Shown: positions 36,658-47,506 of the stretch, piece after piece | How the letters are laid out: the number at the start of each line of letters is the position of its first letter | Position numbering within the stretch: position 1 is the first letter of the stretch | Origin: Pseudomonas chlororaphis | Lineage (GTDB): Bacteria > Pseudomonadota > Gammaproteobacteria > Pseudomonadales > Pseudomonadaceae | Direction: 5' to 3' | Assembly: GCF_000783395.1 (NCBI RefSeq) | Contig: NZ_JSFK01000001.1 | Location: forward strand, 434,001-498,000 | Length of the DNA stretch: 64,000 bases | Made by a program: the position numbers and the translations under genes | The notes under the pieces: model-generated | Seen by the model: the letters and a program-made list of their open reading frames with translations, nothing else | The model's database searches: none | What the model was told of the DNA's origin: nothing

Positions 36658-37401
36658 ATGGCTCAGCAGGGCAGTGGTTATCAGGCTCGCTATAAACGCA
36701 TTCTACTCAAGCTTAGCGGCGAGGCCCTGATGGGCTCGGAAGAGTTCGGGATCGATCCAAAAGTGCTGGATCGCATGGCGCTGGAAGTCGGCCAACTGGT
36801 CGGCATCGGCGTGCAGGTCGGTCTGGTGATCGGCGGTGGCAACCTGTTCCGTGGCGAAGCCTTGAGCAAAGCCGGTATGGATCGGGTTACAGGCGACCAC
36901 ATGGGCATGCTGGCCACTGTGATGAACGCCCTGGCCATGCGTGATGCGCTGGAACGTGCCAATATCTCGGCCATCGTGATGTCGGCCATTTCCATGGTTG
37001 GCGTGACTGATCACTATGATCGCCGCAAAGCCATGCGCCACCTGAACTCCAAGGACGTGGTGATTTTCGCGGCCGGTACCGGTAATCCGTTCTTTACCAC
37101 GGATTCTGCAGCCTGCCTGCGCGCAATCGAGATCGATGCCGACGTCGTGCTCAAAGCGACCAAGGTCGATGGCGTCTACACCGCTGACCCGTTCAAAGAC
37201 CCGCATGCCGAGAAGTTCGATCATCTGACTTATGATGAAGTGCTGGATCGCAAGCTGGGTGTAATGGATCTGACAGCTATTTGCCTGTGCCGCGACCACA
37301 AGATGCCGCTGCGCGTATTCAACATGAACAAGCCCGGTGCCCTGCTGAACATCGTCCATGGCGGCGCTGAAGGCACCCTGATCGAGGAAGGTCAACAATG
37401 A
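36658..37401 (+). CDS. pyrH: UMP kinase PyrH
   Basis: PyrH phosphorylates UMP to UDP, is allosterically controlled by GTP and UTP, and is essential. The 247-residue protein has the bacterial UMP kinase blocks [13 protein letters not shown] (14-26), [10 protein letters not shown] (about 59-68) and [17 protein letters not shown] (about 139-155). GGAGAG lies before the ATG. It overlaps frr by four bases (ATGA), the usual pyrH-frr unit. Confidence 0.97.
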   Translation: MAQQGSGYQARYKRILLKLSGEALMGSEEFGIDPKVLDRMALEVGQLVGIGVQVGLVIGGGNLFRGEALSKAGMDRVTGDHMGMLATVMNALAMRDALERANISAIVMSAISMVGVTDHYDRRKAMRHLNSKDVVIFAAGTGNPFFTTDSAACLRAIEIDADVVLKATKVDGVYTADPFKDPHAEKFDHLTYDEVLDRKLGVMDLTAICLCRDHKMPLRVFNMNKPGALLNIVHGGAEGTLIEEGQQ

Positions 37402-37955
37402 TCAACGAAATCAAGAAAGACGCTCAAGAGCGCATGCAGAAATCCCTGGACTCTCTGGCCCACGCATTTGGTCAGATTCGTACCGGCAAGGCTCACCCAA
37501 GCATTCTGGGTAGCGTGATGGTGCCGTACTACGGCGCAGATACCTCCATCACCCAAGTGGCGAACATCACTGTAAAAGACTCACGCACCCTGCAAGTCGT
37601 TGCGTTCGAGCGCAATATGCTCGCAGCGGTCGACAAGGCAATCCAGAGTGCTGGCCTGAACCTCAACCCGACCAACCTGGGCGAGTTGCTGCTGATCTCC
37701 ATGCCTGCCCTGACTGAAGAAACCCGCAAGGGCTTCACCAAGCAGGCGCGCAGTGCCGCCGAAGACGCCCGTGTTGCCGTGCGCAACATTCGTCGTGATG
37801 CCCTGGGCGAGCTGAAGAAGCTGGTCAAGGACAAAGAAATCAGCGAAGACGAAGAGCGTCGTGCCGCTGCCGATATTCAGAAGCTCACCGACAAGGCCGA
37901 GGCTGATATCGACACGGCTACCAAGCAAAAAGAAGCGGATCTGATGGCCGTATAA
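37398..37955 (+). CDS. frr: Ribosome recycling factor
   Basis: RRF, with EF-G, splits the post-termination ribosome. The 185-residue protein has the two-domain RRF pattern: the long three-helix bundle (residues 1-30 and 105-185, including [30 protein letters not shown]) and the inserted beta domain (about 31-104). It is translationally coupled to pyrH. uppS follows after 14 bases, so this run likely continues into the envelope genes. Confidence 0.97.
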   Translation: MINEIKKDAQERMQKSLDSLAHAFGQIRTGKAHPSILGSVMVPYYGADTSITQVANITVKDSRTLQVVAFERNMLAAVDKAIQSAGLNLNPTNLGELLLISMPALTEETRKGFTKQARSAAEDARVAVRNIRRDALGELKKLVKDKEISEDEERRAAADIQKLTDKAEADIDTATKQKEADLMAV

Positions 37956-37969
37956 GGTTCGAGCTTTTA

Positions 37970-38725
37970 ATGGACAAGACCAAGCAGACTGCGCCGTCCG
38001 CGGTGCCGCGCCATGTCGCGATCATCATGGATGGCAACAATCGCTGGGCGAAAAAACGCTTTATGCCGGGTGTCGCCGGGCATAAAGCGGGCGTGGACGC
38101 TGTGCGTGCCGTGATCGAGGTGTGCGCCGAGGCCAAGGTCGAAGTGCTCACCCTGTTCGCGTTTTCCAGTGAGAACTGGCAGCGCCCGGCCGATGAGGTC
38201 AGTGCCTTGATGGACCTGTTCTTCAAGGCATTGCGTCGTGAGGCCAAGCGCCTCAACGACAACAACATCAGCCTGCGCATCATTGGCGACCGTTCGCGCT
38301 TTCATCCGGAGCTTCAGGCGGCAATGCGTGAAGCTGAAGCGATGACGGCGGGCGCCAACCGTTTCATTCTGCAGATCGCCGCCAATTACGGTGGTCAGTG
38401 GGATATCGCACAAGCTGCACAGCGTCTGGCGCGTGAAGTTCAGGCCGGGCACCTGCGTCCGGAAGACATCACTCCGGATCTGCTGCAAACCTGTCTGGCG
38501 ACCGGCGATCTGCCGTTGCCAGACCTGTGCATTCGTACCGGTGGCGAGCATCGCATCAGCAACTTCCTGCTGTGGCAACTGGCTTACGCCGAGTTGTATT
38601 TCTCCGACCTGTTCTGGCCGGACTTCAAACACGATGCCATGCGCAATGCGCTGGCCGATTTCGCTTCGCGCCAGCGTCGCTTCGGTAAAACGAGCGAACA
38701 GGTCGAAGCTGGAGCCCGGGTTTAA
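37970..38725 (+). CDS. uppS: Di-trans,poly-cis undecaprenyl diphosphate synthase
   Basis: UppS extends farnesyl diphosphate with isopentenyl units to the C55 lipid carrier used for peptidoglycan and LPS. The 251-residue protein shows HVAIIMDGNNRWAK (15-28) with catalytic D21, FAFSSENWQRP (about 63-73) and the C-terminal LCIRTGGEHRISNFLLWQLAYAEL signature. The stop and the cdsA start share one base (TAATG), so translation is coupled. Confidence 0.97.
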   Translation: MDKTKQTAPSAVPRHVAIIMDGNNRWAKKRFMPGVAGHKAGVDAVRAVIEVCAEAKVEVLTLFAFSSENWQRPADEVSALMDLFFKALRREAKRLNDNNISLRIIGDRSRFHPELQAAMREAEAMTAGANRFILQIAANYGGQWDIAQAAQRLAREVQAGHLRPEDITPDLLQTCLATGDLPLPDLCIRTGGEHRISNFLLWQLAYAELYFSDLFWPDFKHDAMRNALADFASRQRRFGKTSEQVEAGARV

Positions 38726-39531
38726 TGCTTAAACAACGAATCATCACTGCACTGATACTGCTGCCGATCGCCTTGTGCGGGTTTTTCCTGCTGGAAGGCT
38801 CCGGTTTTGCCTTGTTCATCGGTCTGGTCGTGACTTTGGGTGCCTGGGAATGGGCGCGGCTGGCTGGCTTCACCGGGCAAGCGTTCCGCGTGGGTTTTGC
38901 CGCCGTGGTCGCGTTCATGTTGTTCATCATGTACATCCTGCCCGGGCTTGCCCCGTGGGTGCTGGGTGCGTCTGTGTTGTGGTGGGCGGCGGCGACCTGG
39001 CTGGTGCTGACCTATCCGCGCTCCAGCGTGCATTGGTCCAGTGCGGCAACCAAACTGGTCATCGGCCTGCTGATTCTGCTGCCGGCCTGGCAAGGTCTGG
39101 TGCAGATCAAGCAGTACCCGCTGGGTAACTGGCTGATCATGGCCGTGATGGTGCTGGTCTGGGGTGCTGATATCGGTGCCTACTTCTCTGGTCGCAAGTT
39201 CGGCAAGCGCAAGCTGGCCCCGCAAGTCAGCCCGGGCAAGAGCTGGGAAGGCGTCTACGGCGGTCTGGCGCTAAGCCTGCTGATCACCGCGATTGTCGGT
39301 CTGGTGCGTGACTGGACCGTCGCCGAACTGCTTAAAGGCTTGATCGGCGCTGCGCTGATCGTCTTCATCTCCGTTGTCGGCGACCTGACCGAAAGCATGT
39401 TCAAGCGTCAGTCCGGCATCAAGGACAGCAGTAATCTGCTGCCCGGCCATGGCGGCGTGCTTGATCGCATCGATAGTCTGACCGCAGCAATTCCGGTGTT
39501 TGCCGTGCTGCTGTGGATGGCTGCACCGTGA
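38725..39531 (+). CDS. cdsA: Phosphatidate cytidylyltransferase CdsA
   Basis: CdsA makes CDP-diacylglycerol from phosphatidate and CTP, the branch point for all phospholipids. The 268-residue membrane protein has about seven to eight hydrophobic helices and the family signature near the C-terminus, [20 protein letters not shown] followed by DRIDS (about 222-250), with the metal-binding acids. [15 protein letters not shown] in the middle is also conserved. It overlaps dxr by four bases (GTGA). Confidence 0.96.
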   Translation: MLKQRIITALILLPIALCGFFLLEGSGFALFIGLVVTLGAWEWARLAGFTGQAFRVGFAAVVAFMLFIMYILPGLAPWVLGASVLWWAAATWLVLTYPRSSVHWSSAATKLVIGLLILLPAWQGLVQIKQYPLGNWLIMAVMVLVWGADIGAYFSGRKFGKRKLAPQVSPGKSWEGVYGGLALSLLITAIVGLVRDWTVAELLKGLIGAALIVFISVVGDLTESMFKRQSGIKDSSNLLPGHGGVLDRIDSLTAAIPVFAVLLWMAAP

Positions 39532-40718
39532 GTCGCCCTCAGCAGATTACCGTTCTGGGCGCGACAGGCTCGATCGGCCTGAGCACGCTGGATGTCATTG
39601 CTCGTCATCCTGAGCGTTATCAGGTTTTTGCGTTGAGTGGTTTCACGCGCCTGAGTGAGCTGTTCACCTTGTGCGTGCGTCACGTGCCGCAGTTTGCCGT
39701 AGTGCCAGAGGCGGTCGCTGCGCGCGGTTTGCAGGACGATTTGCGCGCCGCCGGTTTGCCGACCCGCGTACTGGTGGGGGAGGAGGGCCTGTGTCAGGTC
39801 GCTGCTGCTCCGGAAGTCGATGCGGTGATGGCGGCGATCGTTGGTGCGGCTGGTCTGCGTCCGACCCTGGCCGCCGTCGAAGCCGGCAAGAAGATTCTCC
39901 TGGCCAATAAAGAGGCGCTGGTGATGTCCGGCGCCTTGTTCATGCAGGCGGTGCGCAAGAGCGGTTCGGTGTTGCTGCCGATCGACAGCGAGCACAACGC
40001 AATTTTCCAGTGCATGCCACAGGATTTTGCCCGTGGGCTGAGTTCGGTTGGTGTTCGTCGGATTTTACTCACAGCCTCTGGCGGACCGTTCCGACAGACG
40101 CCGATGAGTGAACTGGCGCATGTTTCACCTGAGCAGGCGTGTGCACACCCGAACTGGTCCATGGGGCGCAAGATTTCGGTCGATTCGGCCAGCATGATGA
40201 ATAAAGGTCTCGAACTGATCGAGGCCTGTTGGTTGTTTGATGCCAAACCCTCGCAGGTCGAGGTGGTGATCCACCCGCAGAGCGTGATTCACTCGTTGGT
40301 TGATTATGTCGACGGCTCGGTGCTGGCGCAGTTGGGCAATCCCGATATGCGTACGCCGATCGCCAACGCCCTGGCCTGGCCGGAGCGCATTGACTCCGGT
40401 GTGGCACCGCTGGATCTGTTCGCCATCGCGCGGCTGGACTTCGAAGCGCCGGATGAAGGGCGCTTCCCGTGCCTGCGTCTGGCACGTCAAGCTGCCGAGG
40501 CTGGCGACAGTGCGCCGGCGATGCTCAATGCGGCCAATGAAGTTGCGGTAGCTGCGTTTCTCGACGGACGGGTCCGTTACCTGGAAATCGCGAGTATCAT
40601 CGAGGAAGTCTTGAATCTCGAGCCGGTGGTTGCACTGGCGGATCTCGATGCAGTGTTTACGGCAGATGCCAAGGCGCGAGTGCTGGCCGGGCAGTGGTTG
40701 AAGCGTCACGATCGATAG
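39528..40718 (+). CDS. dxr: 1-deoxy-D-xylulose 5-phosphate reductoisomerase
   Basis: Dxr (IspC) performs the first committed step of the MEP isoprenoid pathway, using NADPH. Initiation is assigned to GTG 39528 ([10 protein letters not shown]), which gives the normal 396 residues and a GTGA overlap with cdsA; the open frame extends 15 bases further but starts inside CdsA. The NADPH site is GATGSIG (11-17), and the substrate/metal region includes [12 protein letters not shown] and [14 protein letters not shown]. ispD and the start of ispF, later pathway steps, are also in this window. Confidence 0.96.
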   Translation: MSRPQQITVLGATGSIGLSTLDVIARHPERYQVFALSGFTRLSELFTLCVRHVPQFAVVPEAVAARGLQDDLRAAGLPTRVLVGEEGLCQVAAAPEVDAVMAAIVGAAGLRPTLAAVEAGKKILLANKEALVMSGALFMQAVRKSGSVLLPIDSEHNAIFQCMPQDFARGLSSVGVRRILLTASGGPFRQTPMSELAHVSPEQACAHPNWSMGRKISVDSASMMNKGLELIEACWLFDAKPSQVEVVIHPQSVIHSLVDYVDGSVLAQLGNPDMRTPIANALAWPERIDSGVAPLDLFAIARLDFEAPDEGRFPCLRLARQAAEAGDSAPAMLNAANEVAVAAFLDGRVRYLEIASIIEEVLNLEPVVALADLDAVFTADAKARVLAGQWLKRHDR

Positions 40719-40773
40719 AATTTGCAACACAAATGGCTACACGCGGCACTGAACAGGTTTGCGGAGAAAGTAG

Positions 40774-42126
40774 ATGAGCGCGCTCTATATGATTGCCGGC
40801 ACCCTGATCGCCTTGGGTGTGCTGGTCACCTTTCACGAATTCGGCCACTTCTGGGTCGCGCGTCGCTGTGGCGTCAAGGTCCTGCGTTTCTCCGTAGGCT
40901 TCGGCATGCCGCTGCTGCGCTGGCATGACAAGCAGGGCACGGAGTTTGTGGTCGCGGCGATACCGCTGGGCGGTTACGTCAAGATGCTCGATGAGCGCGA
41001 AGGCGAAGTGCCGGTCGATCAGCTAGATCAATCCTTCAACCGCAAATCCGTGCGTCAGCGTATCGCTATTGTTGCGGCTGGCCCGATTGCCAACTTTCTT
41101 TTGGCGTTGGTGTTCTTCTGGGTGTTGGCCATGCTCGGCAGCGAGCAGGTGCGTCCGGTCATCGGTGCGGTTGAGTCCGGCAGCATCGCCGCCAGTGCCG
41201 GTTTGAGCGCCGGTGAGGAAATCGTCGCGATCGATGGTGAGCCGACGTCCGGTTGGGCGGCCGTCAATTTGCAATTGGTACGACGCCTTGGTGAAAGCGG
41301 TTCTCTGCAATTGCTGGTGCGTGAGCAGGGTTCGACTGCGGATGCGCCGCGTGAGCTGAAGCTGGATAACTGGCTCAAAGGCGCTGATGAGCCTGATCCG
41401 ATCCGCTCTCTGGGTATTCGTCCTTGGCGTCCGGCGTTGCCGCCGGTGTTGGCCGAGCTTGATCCGAAGGGTCCGGCCCAGGCGGCCGGCCTGAAGACTG
41501 GCGATCGCCTGTTGGCGCTCGACGGTCAGGCGCTGAATGACTGGCAGCAAGTGGTCGATACGGTTCGTACGCGTCCTGATACCAAAATCATGCTGCGCAT
41601 CGAGCGCGACAATGCTCAAATCGACGTCCCTGTGACCTTGGCTGCGCGCGGTGAAAGCAAATCGCCAAGCGGATATCTGGGCGCGGGTGTGAAAGCTGTC
41701 GACTGGCCGCCGGAGATGATCCGCGAGGTCAGTTATGGGCCGCTGGCCGCGATTGGCGAGGGCGCCCGTCGCACTTGGACCATGAGCATTCTGACACTCG
41801 ATTCACTGAAGAAAATGCTGTTCGGCGAGCTCTCGGTAAAAAACTTGAGTGGACCGATAACCATTGCTAAAGTGGCGGGCGCTTCTGCCCAGTCGGGCGT
41901 CGCTGATTTCCTGAATTTCCTTGCTTATCTGAGTATTAGCCTGGGGGTTCTGAATTTGCTGCCCATTCCTGTACTGGATGGGGGGCATTTGTTGTTTTAT
42001 CTGATCGAGTGGGCGCGTGGTCGTCCCTTGTCGGATCGGGTGCAAGGTTGGGGGATACAGATCGGTATCAGTTTGGTGGTCGGGGTGATGTTGCTTGCTC
42101 TGGTCAACGATCTGGGTCGACTGTAA
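40774..42126 (+). CDS. rseP: Site-2 protease RseP
   Basis: RseP is an intramembrane zinc protease that cuts the RseA/MucA anti-sigma factor, releasing the envelope-stress sigma factor (AlgU in pseudomonads). The 450-residue protein has the HEFGH site (H21-H25) in the first membrane helix, two periplasmic PDZ domains (about 110-205 and 210-300) and the second active-site motif LPIPVLDGGH (about 395-404) in a later helix. It sits between dxr and bamA, the conserved envelope arrangement. Confidence 0.97.
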   Translation: MSALYMIAGTLIALGVLVTFHEFGHFWVARRCGVKVLRFSVGFGMPLLRWHDKQGTEFVVAAIPLGGYVKMLDEREGEVPVDQLDQSFNRKSVRQRIAIVAAGPIANFLLALVFFWVLAMLGSEQVRPVIGAVESGSIAASAGLSAGEEIVAIDGEPTSGWAAVNLQLVRRLGESGSLQLLVREQGSTADAPRELKLDNWLKGADEPDPIRSLGIRPWRPALPPVLAELDPKGPAQAAGLKTGDRLLALDGQALNDWQQVVDTVRTRPDTKIMLRIERDNAQIDVPVTLAARGESKSPSGYLGAGVKAVDWPPEMIREVSYGPLAAIGEGARRTWTMSILTLDSLKKMLFGELSVKNLSGPITIAKVAGASAQSGVADFLNFLAYLSISLGVLNLLPIPVLDGGHLLFYLIEWARGRPLSDRVQGWGIQIGISLVVGVMLLALVNDLGRL

Positions 42127-42146
42127 CGCTTCGCTGAATTGCGAAT

Positions 42147-42165
42147 CTGCCGCATTTTGCGGCAG
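42147..42165 (+). terminator. Hairpin between rseP and bamA
   Basis: CTGCCGC and GCGGCAG pair around ATTTT, followed by TTTGTTTATT. It likely gives partial termination before bamA. Confidence 0.75.
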
Positions 42166-42200
42166 TTTGTTTATTGCCAGTTGGAATAAGAAAGGACTTC

Positions 42201-44576
42201 ATGAAACGTCTGCTGCTAACTGCGGTTCTCACCGTATTGATGATCGCCGAAGTTCACGCCGAGTCCTTCACTATCTCTGATATTCGCGTCAATGGCCTCC
42301 AGCGGGTCTCCGCGGGTAGCGTCTTTGGTGCCTTGCCGTTGAACGTCGGTGAGCAGGCGGATGATCGTCGCCTGGTGGAATCCACTCGTGCGTTGTTCAA
42401 AACCGGTTTCTTTCAAGATATCCAGCTGGGCCGCGAAGGCAACGTTCTGGTAATCACGGTCGTCGAGCGTCCGTCGGTCGCCAGTATCGAAATCGAAGGC
42501 AACAAGGCGATCTCGACTGAAGACCTGATGAAAGGTCTCAAGCAATCCGGTCTGGCCGAAGGCGAGATCTTCCAGCGCGCCACCCTTGAAGGCGTGCGTA
42601 ACGAACTGCAACGTCAGTACGTCGCGCAAGGTCGCTACTCGGCTACGGTCGATACCGAAGTGGTATCGCAACCGCGTAACCGTGTCGGCCTGAAAGTGAA
42701 GATCAACGAAGGCACCGTTGCGGCCATTCAGCACATCAACGTGGTAGGCAACACGGTTTTCCCGGAGGAAGACCTGACCGACCTGTTCGAGCTGAAGACC
42801 ACCAACTGGCTGTCGTTCTTCAAGAACGACGACAAGTACGCCCGTGAAAAACTGTCCGGTGACCTGGAGCGTCTGCGTTCCTACTACCTGGATCGTGGCT
42901 ATATCAACATGGATATCGCTTCGACCCAGGTGTCGATCACCCCGGACAAGAAGCACGTCTACATCACTGTCAACGTCACCGAAGGTGAAAAGTACACCGT
43001 TCGTGACGTCAAGCTCAGTGGTGATCTGAAAGTCCCTGAAGATCAGGTCAAGTCCCTGCTGCTGGTGCAGAAGGGTCAGGTGTTCTCGCGCAAGCTGATG
43101 ACCACCACGTCCGAGCTGATCACCCGTCGTCTGGGTAACGAGGGTTACACCTTCGCCAACGTCAACGGCGTACCTCAGCCACACGATGAAGATCACACCG
43201 TCGATATCCTGTTCGCTGTTGATCCGGGCAAGCGTGCCTACGTCAACCGCATCAACTTCCGTGGCAACACCAAGTCCGAAGACGAAGTGCTGCGTCGTGA
43301 AATGCGTCAGATGGAAGGCGGCTGGGCTTCGACTTACCTGATCGACCAGTCCAAGACCCGTCTTGAGCGTCTGGGCTTCTTTAAAGAAGTGAACGTTGAA
43401 ACTCCGGCCGTCCCGGGTGTCGACGATCAGGTTGACGTGAATTACGCCGTTGAAGAACAGGCTTCCGGTTCGATTACCGCCAGTGTCGGTTTCGCCCAGA
43501 GCGCCGGTCTGATCCTCGGTGGTTCGATCACTCAGAACAACTTCCTGGGTACCGGTAACCGCGTCAGCATCGGCCTGACTCGCAGCGAATACCAGAGCCG
43601 CTACAACTTCGGCTACGTTGACCCGTACTGGACCGCCGATGGCGTGAGCCTGGGTTACAACGCGTTCTATCGCACCACTGACTACAAAGACCTCGACGTC
43701 GACGTAGCAAGCTATGCGGTAGACAGCCTGGGTGCCGGCGTAAACGTTGGCTACCCGATCAGCGAGACTTCGCGTCTGACGTTTGGTCTGTCGGTTCAAC
43801 AGGACGAGATCAAGACCGGTACCTATACCGTTGACGAGATTTTCGACTTCGTTAACAAGGAAGGCGACAAGTACCTGAACTTCAAGGCTTCGGCCGGCTG
43901 GTCCGAGTCGACCCTGAACAAAGGCGTACTGCCGACCCGTGGTCGTTCCCAGAGTCTGACCCTGGAAACCACAGTGCCGGGCAGCGACCTGTCATTCTAC
44001 AAACTTGATTACCGCGGTCAGCTGTTCCAGCCGATCAGCGAGAACTACACCCTGCGTCTGCACACAGAGCTGGGTTATGGCGACGGATACGGCGGAACCG
44101 ATGGCTTGCCATTCTATGAAAACTACTATGCTGGTGGTTTCAACTCGGTTCGTGGCTTCAAGGACAGCACCCTCGGCCCGCGCAGTACGCCGAGCCGTGG
44201 TACCAACCCGGGTACGCTGGCTGACCCGGACCAGGATCCACTGCCGTTCGGTGGTAACGTCCTGATCCAGGGTGGTGTCGAGGTTCTGTTCCCGCTGCCG
44301 TTCGTGAAAGATCAGCGTTCCCTGCGTACTTCTGTTTTCTGGGATGTGGGTAACGTATTTGACTCGCAGTGCAAGGACACTACCAATGCAAACGGCTCGA
44401 CGTCGAACACCAAGTGCAACGACATCAGCCTGAGCAACATGGCCAGTTCCGTTGGTGTGGGTGTGACCTGGGTCACCGCACTGGGTCCTCTGAGCTTCGC
44501 GTTGGCCATGCCGATCAAGAAGCCGGATGAGGCTGAAACTCAAGTGTTCCAATTCTCCCTCGGCCAGACGTTCTAA
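42201..44576 (+). CDS. bamA: Outer-membrane assembly factor BamA
   Basis: BamA is the essential Omp85 core of the BAM complex that inserts beta-barrel proteins. The reading from ATG 42201 (AAAGGA upstream) gives 791 residues with a signal peptide cut after about residue 20 (EVHA before ESF). Five POTRA domains follow (about 24-420, beginning FTISDIRVNGLQRV), then the 16-stranded barrel. The VRGF-type motif is NSVRGFKDSTLGPR (about 651-664) and the C-terminal residue is Phe, the outer-membrane signature. P. aeruginosa calls the same protein Opr86. Confidence 0.97.
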   Translation: MKRLLLTAVLTVLMIAEVHAESFTISDIRVNGLQRVSAGSVFGALPLNVGEQADDRRLVESTRALFKTGFFQDIQLGREGNVLVITVVERPSVASIEIEGNKAISTEDLMKGLKQSGLAEGEIFQRATLEGVRNELQRQYVAQGRYSATVDTEVVSQPRNRVGLKVKINEGTVAAIQHINVVGNTVFPEEDLTDLFELKTTNWLSFFKNDDKYAREKLSGDLERLRSYYLDRGYINMDIASTQVSITPDKKHVYITVNVTEGEKYTVRDVKLSGDLKVPEDQVKSLLLVQKGQVFSRKLMTTTSELITRRLGNEGYTFANVNGVPQPHDEDHTVDILFAVDPGKRAYVNRINFRGNTKSEDEVLRREMRQMEGGWASTYLIDQSKTRLERLGFFKEVNVETPAVPGVDDQVDVNYAVEEQASGSITASVGFAQSAGLILGGSITQNNFLGTGNRVSIGLTRSEYQSRYNFGYVDPYWTADGVSLGYNAFYRTTDYKDLDVDVASYAVDSLGAGVNVGYPISETSRLTFGLSVQQDEIKTGTYTVDEIFDFVNKEGDKYLNFKASAGWSESTLNKGVLPTRGRSQSLTLETTVPGSDLSFYKLDYRGQLFQPISENYTLRLHTELGYGDGYGGTDGLPFYENYYAGGFNSVRGFKDSTLGPRSTPSRGTNPGTLADPDQDPLPFGGNVLIQGGVEVLFPLPFVKDQRSLRTSVFWDVGNVFDSQCKDTTNANGSTSNTKCNDISLSNMASSVGVGVTWVTALGPLSFALAMPIKKPDEAETQVFQFSLGQTF

Positions 44577-44621
44577 GCGTCTGACCCAAGATAACGACAA
44601 TGGATTTTGTAGGAGTGCATC

Positions 44622-45125
44622 GTGCGTAAGTTGACTCAATTGGTTCTCCTGGCCTCCTTGATGGTGGCAGGCCCGGCATTTGCCGACATGAAAATCGCTG
44701 TTCTGAACTATCAGATGGCCTTGCTCGAATCCGACGCTGCCAAGAAGTACGCGGTGGATGCCGAGAAAAAATTCGGTCCGCAACTGACCAAGTTGAAAAC
44801 ACTGGAAAGCAGCGCCAAGGGTATTCAGGATCGTCTGATGGCCGGTGGCGACAAGATGCAGCAAGGTGAGCGTGAGCGTCTGGAGCTGGAATTCAAGCAA
44901 AAGGCCCGTGACTTCCAGTTCCAGTCCAAAGAGCTGAACGAAGCCAAAGCTGTTGCCGACCGCGAAATGCTCAAGCAACTGAAGCCGAAACTGGATAGCG
45001 CAGTGGAAGAAGTCATCAAGAAAGGTGGTTTTGACCTGGTGTTCGAGCGTGGCGCAGTGATCGATGTCAAACCTCAGTACGACATCACGCGCCAGGTTAT
45101 CGAGCGCATGAATCAGCTGAAGTAA
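44622..45125 (+). CDS. skp: Periplasmic chaperone Skp/OmpH
   Basis: Skp binds unfolded outer-membrane proteins on their way to BamA. The 167-residue precursor starts at a GTG with AGGAG upstream and has a signal peptide cut at about 21 (PAFA before DMK). The mature chain opens with a beta strand (KIAVLNYQMAL), continues as a long charged coiled coil (about 45-120) that forms the tentacles, and ends with a strand (GFDLVFERGAVIDV). It lies between bamA and lpxD as usual. Confidence 0.95.
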   Translation: MRKLTQLVLLASLMVAGPAFADMKIAVLNYQMALLESDAAKKYAVDAEKKFGPQLTKLKTLESSAKGIQDRLMAGGDKMQQGERERLELEFKQKARDFQFQSKELNEAKAVADREMLKQLKPKLDSAVEEVIKKGGFDLVFERGAVIDVKPQYDITRQVIERMNQLK

Positions 45126-45128
45126 CCC

Positions 45129-46184
45129 ATGACCGTGACTATCAAACTCGGCCAGTTGGCCGAGTTCCTCGGCGCCACCCTGAGTGGCGACCCTGAGAAG
45201 CAAATTACTGGGCTAGCCACTTTGCAAGAGGCTGGCCCAGCTCAGTTGAGCTTTCTGGCAAACCCTCAATATCGCAAATACCTGGCGGGCTCGCAGGCAG
45301 CTGCATTGCTGCTTAAAGAAGCTGATGCCGAAGGTTTTGCCGGTAATGCGTTGGTCGTGCCTGATCCTTACCTGGCTTATGCGCGTATCTCTCATCTGTT
45401 CGATCCCAAGCCAAAAGCCACCGCGGGTATTCATCCGTCAGCGGTCATTGCGGCGGACGCGGTGGTTGATCCAACCGCCAGCATCGGCCCATTTGTGGTG
45501 ATAGAGGCCGGTGCGCGAATTGGTGCGCAAGTGACCTTGGGCGCGCATTGCGTTGTCGGTGCCCGCAGCGAAATCGGTGAAGGCGGCTGGCTTGCCCCGC
45601 GCGTGACGCTGTATCACGACGTGCGCATCGGCAAGCGTGTGGTGATTCAGTCCGGTGCCGTGCTCGGCGGTGAAGGCTTCGGCTTCGCCAATGAAAAAGG
45701 CATCTGGCAGAAAATCGCCCAGATCGGTGGCGTGACCATCGGCGACGATGTCGAGATTGGCGTGAATACTGCCATCGACCGCGGCGCTCTGGCCGATACC
45801 GTGATCGGCAATGGCGTGAAGCTCGACAACCAGATCCAGATCGCCCACAACGTTCAGGTCGGTGATCACACCGCCATGGCTGCGTGCGTCGGGATCTCCG
45901 GTAGCACCAAAATCGGCAAGCATTGCATGCTCGCCGGTGGTGTCGGTCTGGTCGGCCATATTGATATTTGCGACAACGTTTTCCTGACCGGGATGACCAT
46001 GGTGACCCACTCGATTACCGAGCCGGGTGCCTATTCTTCCGGTACAGCCATGCAACCGGCGGCCGAATGGCGCAAAAGCGCGGCCCGCATCCGTCAGCTC
46101 GATGACATCGCGCGACGTTTGAAACAGCTGGAAAAGCGCGTAGGGGAAGTGACCCCTGACGGCAATGCTTCATCTGATGGCTGA
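45129..46184 (+). CDS. lpxD: UDP-3-O-(3-hydroxyacyl)glucosamine N-acyltransferase LpxD
   Basis: LpxD adds the N-linked 3-hydroxyacyl chain in the third step of lipid A synthesis. The 351-residue protein has the N-terminal uridine-binding domain (about 1-100), a left-handed beta-helix of hexapeptide repeats (about 105-290, including the catalytic-His region [19 protein letters not shown]) and a C-terminal helix. It begins three bases after skp and shares the lipid A cluster with fabZ, lpxA and lpxB. Confidence 0.97.
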   Translation: MTVTIKLGQLAEFLGATLSGDPEKQITGLATLQEAGPAQLSFLANPQYRKYLAGSQAAALLLKEADAEGFAGNALVVPDPYLAYARISHLFDPKPKATAGIHPSAVIAADAVVDPTASIGPFVVIEAGARIGAQVTLGAHCVVGARSEIGEGGWLAPRVTLYHDVRIGKRVVIQSGAVLGGEGFGFANEKGIWQKIAQIGGVTIGDDVEIGVNTAIDRGALADTVIGNGVKLDNQIQIAHNVQVGDHTAMAACVGISGSTKIGKHCMLAGGVGLVGHIDICDNVFLTGMTMVTHSITEPGAYSSGTAMQPAAEWRKSAARIRQLDDIARRLKQLEKRVGEVTPDGNASSDG

Positions 46185-46290
46185 TACCATTTCCATATCA
46201 AGTGTGCACAGCCTCTAGACTGCCTCCTTGATTTGCTAGAGGAGTGCGCGTCAGTCGCGCTCCCAATCTTTACATAGGCTTCCCCCCGAA

Positions 46291-46731
46291 ATGATGGACA
46301 TCAACGAGATTCGCGAATACCTGCCTCACCGTTACCCGTTCCTGCTGGTGGACCGGGTGGTGGAACTGGACACTGAAGGCAAGCGCATTCGCGCCTACAA
46401 GAATGTCAGCATCAATGAACCATTCTTCAATGGTCACTTCCCGGCGCATCCAATCATGCCGGGCGTGCTGATCATCGAAGCGATGGCTCAGGCTGCCGGG
46501 ATCCTCGGTTTCAAAATGCTTGATGTGAAGCCTGCCGACGGCACCCTGTATTACTTCGTCGGTTCCGACAAGCTGCGCTTCCGCCAGCCGGTGTTGCCGG
46601 GTGATCAGTTGATCCTTGAAGCCAAGTTCATCAGCTGCAAGCGTCAGATCTGGAAGTTCGAATGCCAGGCCTCGGTCGACGGCAAGCCAGTCTGCTCCGC
46701 TGAAATCATCTGTGCGGAACGCAAGCTATGA
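46291..46731 (+). CDS. fabZ: 3-hydroxyacyl-ACP dehydratase FabZ
   Basis: FabZ dehydrates 3-hydroxyacyl-ACP in fatty acid elongation and competes with the Lpx enzymes for the same substrate. The 146-residue hot-dog-fold protein has the active site [17 protein letters not shown] with H49 and E63. ATG 46291 is followed at once by a second ATG (46294), so the start is uncertain by one codon. The 106-base gap after lpxD may hold a promoter. Its stop overlaps the lpxA start (ATGA). Confidence 0.97.
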   Translation: MMDINEIREYLPHRYPFLLVDRVVELDTEGKRIRAYKNVSINEPFFNGHFPAHPIMPGVLIIEAMAQAAGILGFKMLDVKPADGTLYYFVGSDKLRFRQPVLPGDQLILEAKFISCKRQIWKFECQASVDGKPVCSAEIICAERKL

Positions 46732-47504
46732 GTTTGATTGACCCTCGCGCAATCATCGATCCGTCGGCCGTTCTGGCTGATGGCGTCGAGGTCGGCCCGT
46801 GGTCGATCATCGGCGCAGGTGTGGAAATCGGCGAGGGTACCGTGATCGGGCCGCATGTAATCCTCAAAGGCCCGACCCGCATCGGCAAGCACAATCGCAT
46901 CTATCAGTTTTCCTCGGTAGGCGAAGACACGCCCGATCTGAAGTACAAAGGCGAAGAAACCCGCCTGGTGATCGGTGACCACAACGTCATCCGTGAAGGC
47001 GTGACGATTCACCGTGGCACCGTGCAAGACCGTTCGGAAACCACGCTGGGCGATCACAACCTGATCATGGCCTATGCGCACATCGGTCACGACAGCGTCA
47101 TCGGCAACCACTGCATTCTGGTCAACAACACCGCGTTGGCCGGGCATGTGCATGTGGATGACTGGGCGATCCTTTCCGGATTCACCCTGGTTCACCAGTA
47201 TTGCCACATTGGCGCCCACAGCTTTTCCGGCATGGGCACCGCCATCGGCAAGGACGTTCCGGCGTTCGTCACTGTGTTCGGCAACCCGGCCGAAGCGCGC
47301 AGCATGAACTTCGAAGGCATGCGCCGTCGTGGTTTTAGTGAGGACGCGATCCACACCCTGCGTCGCGCTTACAAAACCGTCTATCGCCAAGGCCTGACGG
47401 TCGAACAGGCATTGGCCGAACTGGCCGAGCCTGCTGCGCAGTACCCGGAAGTGGCGATATTCCGCGACTCCATTCAGTCGTCGACTCGCGGCATCACTCG
47501 CTGA
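46728..47504 (+). CDS. lpxA: UDP-N-acetylglucosamine O-acyltransferase LpxA
   Basis: LpxA carries out the first acylation of lipid A synthesis. The 258-residue protein is a left-handed beta-helix (about 1-190; repeats such as [20 protein letters not shown]) with the catalytic His region [18 protein letters not shown] and a C-terminal helical domain ([20 protein letters not shown]). It is translationally coupled to fabZ, and lpxB starts two bases after its stop. Confidence 0.97.
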   Translation: MSLIDPRAIIDPSAVLADGVEVGPWSIIGAGVEIGEGTVIGPHVILKGPTRIGKHNRIYQFSSVGEDTPDLKYKGEETRLVIGDHNVIREGVTIHRGTVQDRSETTLGDHNLIMAYAHIGHDSVIGNHCILVNNTALAGHVHVDDWAILSGFTLVHQYCHIGAHSFSGMGTAIGKDVPAFVTVFGNPAEARSMNFEGMRRRGFSEDAIHTLRRAYKTVYRQGLTVEQALAELAEPAAQYPEVAIFRDSIQSSTRGITR

Positions 47505-47506
47505 TC

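Noticed and set aside
39513..39527. Upstream GTG start for dxr
   Set aside because: It lies inside the cdsA coding end; GTG 39528 gives the normal length and a GTGA overlap.
42216..43799. Long antisense frame over bamA
   Set aside because: It is fully contained in bamA, with no family features and no start signal.
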